A DNA stretch of 64,000 bases from Icerya purchasi. Taxonomy: Eukaryota; Arthropoda; Insecta; Hemiptera; Monophlebidae. A model generated the notes under the pieces. That model saw only the letters and a list, made by a program, of their open reading frames with translations. It was not told where the DNA came from and did not search any database. Location of the stretch: contig CM077116.1 in the NCBI GenBank assembly GCA_039619475.1, positions 198,175,117 through 198,239,116 of the forward strand. The letters run 5' to 3'. Below, piece after piece: positions 11,891 through 23,680 of this stretch. The position numbers were made by a program, and so were the translations under genes. How positions within the stretch are numbered: position 1 is the first letter of the stretch; each line of letters opens with the position of its first letter.

Positions 11891-14800
11891 CTAGCGGACC
11901 CGGCAGACGTTGTCCTGCCTGAACGTTGGCTTGTCTGCTATTAGCTGATTGAGGAAATTTTTTTTCAATATTCTAATTTTCTATGGTTGCCCAAAGCAAA
12001 ATCCAAAAAATAAGTGCAATTTCTCATTATCCCGCGCCGTTCAATTCTCAAGAAACTTAAAAATTTTAAAATAAATTTAATGAAATCGTAAAATGAGGGC
12101 TTACACAGCTGGAATAAACAGTTAGATGATAGTAACAGATGTGGTAGGTAGACAATTTTGACCGGGGCAGCAGTCCATTTTTTCGATTCTTTATCTTTTT
12201 ATATATAACGTTTTTATAGTTTTTTTTTTTTTTTTTTTTTTTAACTTACGAATAATCTAAACGATTAAACAAAAGAAAAGAAAACAAAATGTATACATAT
12301 CTTTTCTTAACATAGTATCATCCTAAACAAAAGACAACAAAAAGAAGTTTATACATATCTTTTTAAAATATAGTATCAAATATTATTTTGTTGTTTTCTA
12401 TATTTGCTTACACGTTCTGCTGTTATTTTAGGCCTGAAACGTAACGGGCATTTAGCAGTCGACGTGATAAGCGTCTTTTTATATATAGCTTTTTAACAGA
12501 ATTTTAAAATTTTTTTTTCTTGCTAAAATAAATAATAAATCCGAATAACGACTGAAATATAAAATTGTCACTCACCGCTTAAATATGAATATTTTCATAC
12601 AATATCACCGAAAGTTGTGAAAATACGAAACACACATTAAAAACGAATACACACGGATAATATGCGAGTAACGAACGGGCAGATGAAGCACATTTACCGA
12701 AATGAAAATGTGAATAGGTCTGAATAACTCGGAACACGAAAAACACTATTGTAATGTTGGCAGTCGAGCTTTCGATTTCCTGCCGGTCACTAATTTTTCG
12801 GATCAAGGACTTTTCAGTTGTTATAAATTTCTCATTGCTAGGGTAATCTTTTTGTGCTTTTCAAATTTCTTTCGTGACTTGATTGCCGAGACGTGAATGT
12901 TTCATTTTTCTTGATAGTTCCCGCGGTACTTGTGAAGTTAGGTCTTTAATTATTTTCTTTTCTCTTTCCCGATTTAGGGTGTACCGTGTTTAAGAGAAAT
13001 GCAGACCAGTTTGCACCGTACTCGCTAAACAATCATTCGCCTACATTGTTCTCCTACATCTTTTTATTATATATTTAGTTTATTGTTGCGACCATTTAAC
13101 GACGGTAAATGTGGTCCGCTACAATTTAAAAATGTTAGAACGACCTTTTACTCATACCTCTATACCCGTTTTCTTTCCGGTATATGATGGAGGTTTTCTT
13201 TCTGTTTCTGTTTTTTTTTTGCTGAGTGTGGTACGCTACAACCTTAAATTAAATACGATAAGCTGATCATCGTTAGTTAGAGATAATTCCTCCCTAGAAA
13301 ATAATAATTATCGCAACGGACGAATTTTATTTGTAACCTTTTGTTTTTACCCTTTTTATCTATTTATTTTTGGGCTTGTCAGCTATCGGAGCTATTAATC
13401 TAGCGCGCACTATCGTTTTTGTTTACATTTTTCCGTTAACTGCAGCAGCATTCGAACCATCGAACGGAACATCATTGCCTAACCGAATCACACGTCATGT
13501 TATTTAATTGTAAGTGTCCGGCGCACCGAGCAGTTGTTCCGCTCACAAAATTAAGCCGCCCTCAGAAATTAAATTATGCGATTAGGCTTTTTTATCTTTT
13601 GAATATTTTATGAGAACATAACCAAACGTTGCGAAAATACGGAACACACATTAAACCACGAATACGAACGGCTAAAATGCAAGTAACGGATGGGCGGCGA
13701 AAAAAATAAGCGTGGACCATGAGTGCAGATTACGAAAGAAGAGTAGCTCTGGTGTTTCCGGAGACTAGTGTAAACATCGTAGACCGAACATGTAACACAT
13801 GCGCCAGAGATAGCAAGAATAGGGGCACAATCAAAACTATTCAAAGGCATTAAAAATCGAAAAATTAAATATCCTGGCCCATAAAATAAGAGAAAACGGT
13901 TTGTTTACGATGGCGGTATAAGGAAAGATAAACTTCGTCGTCTTCTTCATGCAACCCGATTCGGGTGTAGCTTAACCACTTTTCATGGACTCCACCATTT
14001 GACGAAATTTGTCTTGACTTCTTGCGACCTGGAATAATTCTCCTACTTTTGTAACTCCAGTTCATGTCTTAATATTTTGGATTCAAAAAATCCTTCTTCC
14101 TCGTCCGCATTTCCCTTCTACCGCTCCCATCATTATTGTTTACAGGATGTGAAATGTTGGCCCTCTCATAAAATGTGCAAAAAAATTTGTTTTTGTATTC
14201 TAATTATGTCCATTATTACCGGATCCGTTTTCATCAATTGTAGCGCACAGCCGCATTACTGTAGTTGCATAAGGATTTCGAATTTGGGTGTGAATTACAT
14301 TCCCGGTAGCAAATATTAAAAATTCTGCTGCAGAATTTTTTATTCCTCTGTAAAAAGCGAATAGAAAACGTTACCTTTTTTTAAACTCTCTGCAATGAGT
14401 ACAGTAATTAGACTAGAAGTGCGACTTGTTTGTTTAGATCATGTCATGGAGTTTTGATGATTTCAATAACGCAAAAAGAGAAGTAACGGAGCATAAATAA
14501 TTTATTTTACTTACGTCAGAAATTAACAAATTGTTTTTTAGTGTTTATTATTCATCATAGTAATAATATTATTTAAATTTTAATCGATAAATTTTATGGT
14601 TTTGAATGCACTAAAGATATGATTATCACCAATAACACACTGAACTATCGTTTTCAATTTAATTCTTTTTCGTAAAAAAATATCAATATTCAATGCAGAA
14701 TTTGTTGTTGTTATAAAATCATGTGGCAGCAGAACTTATCTCGGAACGTATTACTCACTACCCAGCATTCAGGGATGACTCATTCTGTGATTACAAAACG

Positions 14801-15625
14801 TATTAATCCCGCTATAGAAGAAAGTGCAAACATTTTTGTGAGCTGTAAATTTTGGTTTATCCTACGTTATCCTTTTTTATTTTTTTCTTCTTCTTCCTTT
14901 GCTGTCTCAGTGTACGCATATTTCCTCATCACACCCCACTTTATCAAATATCCTTCGCAATTTTCTTACTACTTCTTTTTACATTATTTTCAGGTCCGTT
15001 GTAATGTGAAATTGTCGAAAGTGCAAACATTTTTGTGACTCACTGTATAAAAAAAAAAAAGTGAGTTCCATACCCTTGACAGGGCGTCGGGATTGTGAAG
15101 TTAAGGTTCACAATGTTCTAAGCCCAATGGCACTAATGAGAGTAGGGGGTCCAGTTCCTTTCTCCCTGGCCGCCTTTACTTTCCCAGATTTCTCTGGTAC
15201 CCAATTATTTCAGGCTGAGTAAGCTTGGGAGCGATTTGGATCCGGGACGAGACAAGTCTCGAACCCGTGACCTCCGACTTGGTATCCAATGTATACATAC
15301 TACTAAAGGAGCCAGTTGAAACCTGCACGAACGACAGAATTCCCGACCGTGATCTAAATAACGCATACTGGAATAATTTTTTTACCGTGGAGCTATCTGT
15401 TGGGAATGTCAGTAATTGGTGTTTTGGCGCTAATTGATCACATTTTTGATCAATTTTTATTAATTTTATAATTTTTTTTTTTTTTTTTCCGACTTTGAAG
15501 CAGCCCACACTGTTCCCCCTAACCCTATAAATAAACTGTCCAAATTTCTTAAAAATCGGATGAATAATTTTGGAGTCCATAGAGGACATACAGACATACT
15601 TTCATTTTTATATACATATATATAG
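11891..15625. mobile_element. 3.7 kb interspersed element of uncertain class
   Basis: Interrupts the array at GCTA^TTAGCAAC. The inserted sequence starts CTAGCGGACCCGGCAGACG and ends in GGACATACAGACATACTTTC followed by a TATA-rich terminus. Apart from one A there is no target duplication, and insertion is between A and T, which is compatible with a Helitron-type element. From general memory, not a search, such start and end sequences recur in insect genomes. There are no transposase, Rep/helicase or reverse-transcriptase motifs. Frames inside (for example 15,176-15,589 minus) are short and unrecognised. It contains poly(T) at 12,221-12,241 and a direct repeat, described separately. It may be several nested elements. 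Confidence 0.55.
12604..13703. repeat. Direct repeat of about 90 bp, copies about 1,013 bp apart
   Basis: The segment around 12,604-12,690 and that around 13,617-13,703 share GAAACACACATTAAA-type sequence (GGAACACACATTAAAC in copy 2), ACGAATAC, and GTAACG.A.GGGC in the same order and orientation. The roughly 900 bp between them has no coding motif. These could be internal repeats of the 3.7 kb element or the ends of an element nested in it. Confidence 0.6.
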
Positions 15626-17239
15626 ATTAGCAACTTCAATAGAACTGCCTCTATACTACTGATTTGTACAAAAAATGTTTCAACAATATTTAACATCATT
15701 AAGTTTCTGTTCATTCAGCAAAATGGATTAACCAAGAAATTTATTTTGAGGGACATTTTGTGTTACTAATTAAATGTTTGATAATAACTCCATTATATTT
15801 GATAATGAAAAAGTTTTTACACCTCGTTGACTAGAAATACAAAATCAGAAGTGTGCTTCTTTTATATGTCAATAAAACTTGCTGATACAACGTCATGTGT
15901 TGACATCTTATACATTCTTTCTAATGTTTAATTTGAAAACCAACTGCTACCATCAAATTCACAGAAGGTAATTATCATACATGTAGTCAGAAAATCTAGT
16001 ATAATTATACTGACATTTTTGAAATAATTTCATCTCAATATTAAATTTTCTGCACTTTACTAATCTTGGCTTACATAAGCGTGCAATTTTTAAGCTTATT
16101 CAAACATTGAAAGATATTTGATTGATCTGAATTTATCTTTTAATAGCTTTTATTCAATTGAAATACTATATTACACATTGCAGTATTACGGATTATAAAT
16201 ATATGAACAATGTATATAAATTAGCCCATCACTGCATAATTAAAATTTACATAAGATTCCCGTATATCTAATATCCATGCTATCTTCAATTCTGAACACT
16301 TTTAGAAATTGAAATCAAATCATTATTGTTAGAATTGAATGAAATGAGTCGCTGGATTATCATCTCATCCACCTTTGCCCTCCCTTTATCACATAAATTC
16401 CCTTTTTTAATATTTCTTCTTCAAGATTTTAGTCAGAATAAACTGCATTTATGTTACTAGATTTTCAATAAAGTTTTTTCAATACATGGAAGTTCAAAGT
16501 ATTTCTATTATTTCAAAAAAGAAAAAAAAAATTATCCCCCTAATTAAATCAATTCTTGTTCAATATTCATTCTCCAAAATTTCAGTCAGAATATACTGCA
16601 TCTACATTACTAGTTTTTTAATTCAGTATTTTCAGGTATTATAAACTCATAATATTTCTATTTTTTCAACAATTTCATTTTTTGACATTTGGTATAAAAC
16701 AGTGTCTTCACAAAAGAAATGTGGTGTATACAGAAAATTCATCATACTTATATCTGTAGACTAAAACATTATTTATATACATCACTAATTTCAGTAAATA
16801 TAAAAATTTTCTGACAAAAAATAAAAAATGATTATGCAGTTATTAGATTAATTATGGGCAAAGGTTTATTTGTATTGTGGAAAACCACTGCGCTCAGTTG
16901 ATTATATCGACTCAAAAATTTTAAGCATCGCTCAATATTATTGTAACATGTTTCTATTATTTGTTAAAGAACCTTGAGATAGTAATTCCAGATTTAATTG
17001 CCGTTAAGTATTCCTTCAGTTCAGTTACAGCCAACTATCGGTGAACACTATGTATCATGTCAGCAAACATAATTCGCTATTTTGGGATTCCATTCTATTT
17101 AATTTTTCTTAAATTAATTAATTTTGTGCTATGTAAGAGTAAATTTCATGAAGAAATGTATATGTTGCTTCAGTCTTCTACAATATTCAAGAGACCTAAA
17201 ATAAAAATAATTTCCGACTATTAGGTATTAACTAGAGAA

Positions 17240-17692
17240 TTGACACTGATTTTCTCGATCTTACGGTACGCAGCAGAAACTTTTACACTGAAAAAGGCAA
17301 CTATAAGACGAGTAGATAGTTTCCAGATGTGATGTTGGCGAAGGGTTCTTAAAATTCCCTGGACGGCAAAACGAACCAATACATCTGTAATAGAAGAAAT
17401 CGGGACTGTGCAACGATTATCCAGTATTGTACTCAGCCGTAAGATGAAATTTTTTGGACACCTTATGCGCAGAGAAAATGGAATGGAGCGCTGGTTGATA
17501 CAGGCGAAAGCGGAAGGCAAGAGATCCAGAGGTCGACCACCAGCGCGATGGACCAATGCGATACAGGATGTAACGTGTCTGAGCTTACAGATGTCCTGTC
17601 TCAAAGCAGAAAATCGCGAGCAATGGCGAAAAATAATTAAATTTGCGTCGCCATGATCACGACACCTCTCTGGGGTTTTCGACCAAATGATG
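17240..17692 (+). mobile_element. 5'-truncated LINE tail (reverse transcriptase C-terminus)
   Basis: A + strand insertion in array unit 4, flanked by AGAGAA (17,234-17,239 and 17,693-17,698), a probable 6 bp target duplication. It encodes the end of an RTE/CR1-type endonuclease-reverse transcriptase: VDSFQM-stop-CWRRVLKIPW, then KMKFFGHLMRREN, then GKRSRGRPPARW and NREQWRKII, ending with TGA near 17,656. One in-frame stop sits at about 17,326. No poly(A) is seen. It differs from the RTE-like copy at 7 kb. Confidence 0.75.
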
Positions 17693-18310
17693 AGAGAAGT
17701 TTAATTGAATCAAAAGTAGATTCCTGTCCACTCTCCTTTTGAAACAAACCAGTATAATCAGTTACATATGAAGTATGAGATTTTCATTATTATATTGACA
17801 ATAATAAAAGAGAAATCCAATGTTTCTTTCTCAATGTTCATTTGTTCAATTCTTTGTTGCATTTAGTGCAATACCACAGCAGTTTATTGTGAGAAGCATC
17901 TGAGATGCTGCATTGTTTTTATTTCTATTTGATTAGTGTGGCTTAAAAGTGATCAAAAGCCTCTTATTTAGATGACGGGATTTAGGAAAATTATCATTTG
18001 GTAAGCATTAGGATACATACACAAATTGCTATAAATATGTAGTATCCTACTACTCACAAATATGAATCTAATGCAACACTCTAACCTGTATGTCTACCAC
18101 AAGTATACTTATGTATTTATGCATTACTACTTTGTAAGCACTTTATTTTGCTACTTAAGTCTATAAATTTTATCATGTAGGATAATTTTTTAAATGGAAT
18201 ATTCTTGTTATTTGATAGTACAGCATAAAAAAATAGTTTTTATTAGTGTATAATAAATTTATTCTTGATTACTAACTTACATAATTTGGTTTCTATGAAA
18301 TTCGTAGGTA

Positions 18311-19746
18311 GTAAGTATAATTAAATGGAATTAATATGTTTAGTTGTTAGCAACCTTATGTATTACAATCACAAACTGTAGCAATAAACCACTATATTCT
18401 AGCTGATATTATATTGAAATGGATTTCTACATGTAGTAGAATATATTCTGTGTTCAATGAACTTCATTTATATAACTTAGAAGATTCTAAATAAAAACAA
18501 ATATTGAAAGCTACAAAATAAGTCTCAATATCATCTTAACAGACCTAAATGAAATTCAATCCACATAATGCACATCACAGTAATACCATTACAAACATTT
18601 AACCTGAATGTTCAGAGATAAGATTTTTTATGTAACTCATTCGCATAATGCAAACTTTGGCCTTGCCCTTGTGCATTCCTATAATTTCATTTAGGATAAA
18701 TGTTGTGATCATAGTGCACCTGCATTGTTTGAAGTGTACAGACCAACTTCTAAAATTCTGGTGGAATATTGACTCATGTTCAATATGCTGCCAGCAACTT
18801 CAGAGGAAGTAAACTGCTTCTGTATTACTGATTGCTACTGAAAACATTTTTATTAACTATTGATTGTCCCAAAATATTTGACTGGACTAGCTGAAGCTTT
18901 ATATTATTGAAAACAATTCATTACTATTTGAGCATTAGCACTATTTTATGATCTGACTGTAGTAAATGTGTATAAATAATTTTTTAAACATTGACATCTT
19001 ATACATTCTTTCTGTTTTTTAATTTGAAAATGTTCCATTTCTATGAAATTCACAGAATGTATTTATTATAGAGGCGGGCAGCAAATCCAATATTTTCATA
19101 CTGATATTTTTGCAAATAATTATATCATAATATTAAACTTTCTACATTTTGCAGGTCTTGGCTTACATGGCTTGCAATTTTTATGCATATTCAAACACTG
19201 ATAGATACATTATTAATTCAGATTTCTTTGGTTATAATGGCTTTAATTAATTTTTATAGATATTTCAATTATATATTCAAATTAGCTGTTGCATTTAGTG
19301 CAATGCCACAGCAGTTTATTGTTAGCGGCCTCTGAGGTGCTTCATTGTTTTTATTACTATTTGATTAGAGTGACTTACAAGTGATCAGGAACCTCTTGTT
19401 TAGACGACAGGATTTAGTGGATTTAACAAATGGTGGTTAGCATTAGGATATATATGTAAAGTGCTTCAAATAAGTAGTATTTATCCAATGTAGCACCCTA
19501 ACCAGTTTATACATCACATGTATGAGAATATATTCTTGCATTACTACTTTGTAAGCACTTTATTTTGCTACTTTAAGCTATAATTTTGAACAATCCCAAC
19601 AATTTTTAAAATATAATATTCTTGTAGTTTCATTGTCACAAATTAAATTTTAGCACAGCACACAAAAATAACTCTCATTAATGTAAAACAAATTTATTCT
19701 TGATTACTAATTTATTTAATTTAATTTTTATGAAAATTTATAGAAG
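18311..19746 (+). repeat. Array unit 5, shortened to about 1.4 kb
   Basis: Runs from the module at 18,311 to that at 19,747. Two internal jumps relative to a full unit are visible, at about 18,835 and about 19,270, where blocks normally several hundred bases apart are joined. Confidence 0.75.
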
Positions 19747-22322
19747 GTAAGTATGATTAAATGGAATTAATAGGTTTAGTTGTAAGCTGCCTTATGTATT
19801 AAATCCACAAGCTGCAGCAATATAGTATTGCAGCTGAAATTAGTTCTGCAATATTACTGATCCTTTCAGAAAACATTTTTACTTTTTTTAACATTATAGT
19901 ATTTGTGTTTGTTCAACCGAATTATTTCACTGCGAGATCTAATTTGAGGAACATTTTGTGTGGCTACTTAAATGTTTGATAATAATTTTATCATATTTGA
20001 GAAATGAAAAGCCTCAAAACTTAATTATAAATTAATTATAATCCTAGAAAAGGACATTACACCTTGCTGGCTGGATCAAACAAAATCAGAAATGTGTTTG
20101 TTGTTTAGGTCATTAAAACTTGCTGATGTAACTGAATATATTATTATTTATTTATGATTAGCCCTAAGTATTTGACTGGACTAGCTGGAGTGTAATATTG
20201 TTGGTCACAATTTATTTGAGTTTCCCCTTTAGCACTATCTTTCTATCCGACTGCAGTAAAGTGTATAAAAAAATTCTGAATAGGTGGCATTTGTTTACAT
20301 CTTGCAGATTCGTTCTTCTAGTTTAATTTGAAAAGCTTCTTTTACTATGAAATTTACAAAAGATAATTATTATACAGATGGACAGAATATCCAGTATATT
20401 CAAACCGATATTTTTGCAATTAATTACATCATAATATTTAATTTTCCACACTTTTCAGGATTTGGCTTACATAGCTATGCATTTTTTAAACTTAAATATT
20501 TAACCTATGCATTCAAACTGACCCAGTACAGATTCCTACTTCTTGTTTGATTTGAAAATCTTCTATTATTATAAAATTCCCCGGAGGTAATTATTATACA
20601 ATTAGGAAGAAAATACAGTATATTCATAATAATATTTTTGCAATTAATTATATCATAATATTAAATTTTCTGCAGTTTGCAGTTCTTAGCTTGCATGGCT
20701 TAGCAATTTTTATACTTATTGAAGCATTGAAAGATATGTCATTAATCCTGATTTTATTTATATTGGCATTAATTAAATTGAAATACTATATTACACATTG
20801 CAGTACAACTGATTATAAATATTTAAACTATATATTTAAATTAACCCAGTATATTGGAATAAAATTTATACATGATTCATGCATATCTGATATCCATGCT
20901 ATCTTCAATGCTAAACAATTTTGGTAATTGAAATCAGATCAATATTGATAGAATTGATTCAAGAGTGTGACTAATGTATCATCTCATCCACTTTTGCCGT
21001 TCCCTTGTCACATAAATTGTCTTTTTTAATACTTCTTCTTCAAGATTTTAGTCAGAATAAACTTGCATTTATGTTAGTAGATTTTTAATAAAGTTTTTTT
21101 CAATACATGTAAGTTCATAGTATTTCTATTATTTCAAAAAAAATAAAATTGATCATCTGGAATTTAGAAAAAAAATATACTGGTTGCATTAAACGATTTG
21201 CAACAGTAATGTGGTGTATACAAGAATTAATCATACTTACATCTGCAGTCTAAAACATTAAATATATACACCACTAATTTCAGTGAACAGTATTTAATTT
21301 GACATATAAAAATTTTCTGACTAAAAATAAAAAATGATTGTAAAAATATTAGATTAATTATGGTAATAAGTTTATTTTTATTGTGGAAAACCACTGAGTG
21401 CGGTTAATTATATTGACTTAAAAATTTTAAGTTCTATTCAGCATTATTGAAACATTCTTTGTTAAAAAATCTTGTGATAATAGCTTGAAATACCTTAAAC
21501 TATTAATGGTTGGTGTTAAATATTCCTTCTGTTCAGTTACAGCTAACTATAAGTGAACACCATATATCATGTCTTCAAACATAATTCACTACTTTGGGAT
21601 TCCAGTCAATTGAATTTTTCTTAAATAAGATTATTCCAAGAGTAAATATCATAAAGAATTTTGTATGCTACTTCAGTTTTCTACACTTTCTATGAGATCT
21701 AAAATTAAAATAACATCTGACTAATAGGTATTAACTGGAAGAGCCTATTTGAATCGAAAGGGTATTCCTCTGCATTCTCTTCCTGAAACCATAGATATAA
21801 TCATGAGATTTTCATGATTAAATTGACAATAATGAAAGGAGCATCCTTTATTTATTTCTCAATGTTCATTTGATCAATTTTATCCTAAGTACAATATCAC
21901 ACCTTATTGATATGCGATTTGCTGCATTGTTTTTATTTATGTTTAGTGAGTATGGTCTAAAAGTGACTGGAACCCCTTGTTTAGGAGACATGATTTAGAG
22001 AAATTAACATATTCTAATGTAAAGTACTAAAAATATGTAGTACCCTGCTACTCACAATTACATATCCAATGAAACACACTAACTGTTGTGTCCATCACAA
22101 GTATTCCAATATATTCATGCATTACTACATTGTAAGTACTTTATTTTGCAGCACCAGCTATATTTCTTAACAAGTTGAAAATGTTGATAATGTTATATTC
22201 TTGTAATTTGATTGTTGCAAATTACATTCTAATACAGTATAAATAAATAGTTTTTATTAATGTATAAAAAATTTATCCTTAATTACTAATTTATGTAATT
22301 TTATTTTTATATAACTCAGATA
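19747..22322 (+). repeat. Array unit 6, with an internal tandem duplication
   Basis: About 2.6 kb with no transposon. Segments 20,300-20,480 and 20,535-20,740 are tandem copies of one sub-block (TTTGAAAA..CTTCT..ATT, then AATTATTATACA, then GCAATTAATTA). Its copy of the CACAGCAG block at about 21,900 is the most diverged in the array. Confidence 0.75.
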
Positions 22323-23680
22323 GTAAGTATGAGAAAATGAAATTAATATGTTTAGCTGTTAGCAACCTTATGTATTACAATCACAAACTGCAGCAATCCA
22401 CGGCTATATTCCAGCTGATATTATATTCAGATCAATTTCTCTATGTGGTAACATATTCCAACACAATTATTGAATGCCACATAGTAAGTGTCAATTTCAT
22501 CTCTATGGGCTAAAATGAATATGGAACTAATACTAACACAATCAAAAATTGTTTTCGCTATATTTCATTTCATAGTATTTCCATTTACGCAGCAATACTA
22601 GTTCACAGGGAGATTTAAATTGCGGGACACTTTGTGTGTCTACTTAAATATTTTATAATAATACTTTTGCATTTGAAAAAAGTAAAGACTTAAAATTTAT
22701 TTGTAATTTGATTGGTGTCCAGAAAAAGTTATTACACCTTTCTGACTAGATCAAACAAAATCAGAAGTGTGTTTGTTTTATCCGGCAATTAAACTTGCTG
22801 ATGCAACTGAATACATTTATATTAACTTATGATTATCCCTAAATATTTAACTGGTCCAGCTGGAATATAATATTATTGAAAACAATTGATTACTGTTTCC
22901 CCATTAGCACTATTTTATGATCTGACTGTACATGTGTATAAATAATTTTTTAAACGTTGACATCTTATACATTCTTTCTGTTGTTTAATTTGAAAATGTT
23001 CCATTATTATGAAATTCACGGAAGATAATTATTATATAGGTGGGCAGAAAATCCAGTATATTTATGCTAATATTTTTGCAATTAATTACATCATAATACT
23101 AAATTATCTGCACTTTGCTGGTCTTGGCTTACATAGGTATGCAATTTCTAAGCTTATTCAAACATTGAAAGATGTGTGATTGATCCAGATTTTGCTATTA
23201 ATGCCTTTAATTAAATGGAAATACTATATTACACATTACATTATTACTGATTATAAATATATGAACGATGTTTTCAAATTAGTCCATCATTGTATAATGT
23301 AATATCACAATATCAGGGATTAAAATTTACACATACTTCAAGTATATTTAATATCCATGCTGTCTTCAATTCAGAACATTTTCAGAAATTGAAATCAAAT
23401 CATTATCGTTAGAATTGAATCAAATGAGTAGCTAGGTTATCATCTCATCAACTTTTACTATTCCCATATTACATCAATTCCTGTTTAATACTCCTTCTCC
23501 AAAATTTCCGTCAGAATATACTGCATTTATATTACTAGCTTTTCAATATACTGATTTCAGTATGTATGAGTTCATACTATTTCAATTTTTTCATCAAATT
23601 TGTTTTTTTTCATTTGGTATTTAGAGTAAAATTGTAGTTGTTGGATTAAATGTTTCATAACAGAAATGCGGCATATACTA

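Larger units (their letters stand above)
11405..18310 (+). repeat. Array unit 4, interrupted twice
   Basis: About 2.7 kb of unit sequence hosts the element at 11,891-15,625 and the LINE tail at 17,240-17,692. It also carries a local duplication: the segment ending in a run like TTTCAGTCAGAATATACTGC appears twice, at about 16,370-16,530 and 16,540-16,670. Confidence 0.8.

Noticed and set aside
13608..14319. Several 66-80 codon frames inside the 3.7 kb element
   Set aside because: Short, overlapping on both strands, no motif; no support for translation.
15240..15290. tRNA-like TCTCGAACCCGTGACC string, considered as a tRNA or SINE B-box
   Set aside because: No full tRNA fold or A-box at the right spacing could be read; left as part of the mobile element.
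15176..15589. 137-codon minus-strand frame near the end of the 3.7 kb element
   Set aside because: Contains a homopolymer-coded Lys run and no recognisable domain; likely chance or part of an untranslated repeat end.
20691..20927. 78-codon and similar open frames across the array as genes
   Set aside because: They are not kept across units, have no domain and reflect AT-rich composition; only the subset noted in findings is worth testing.
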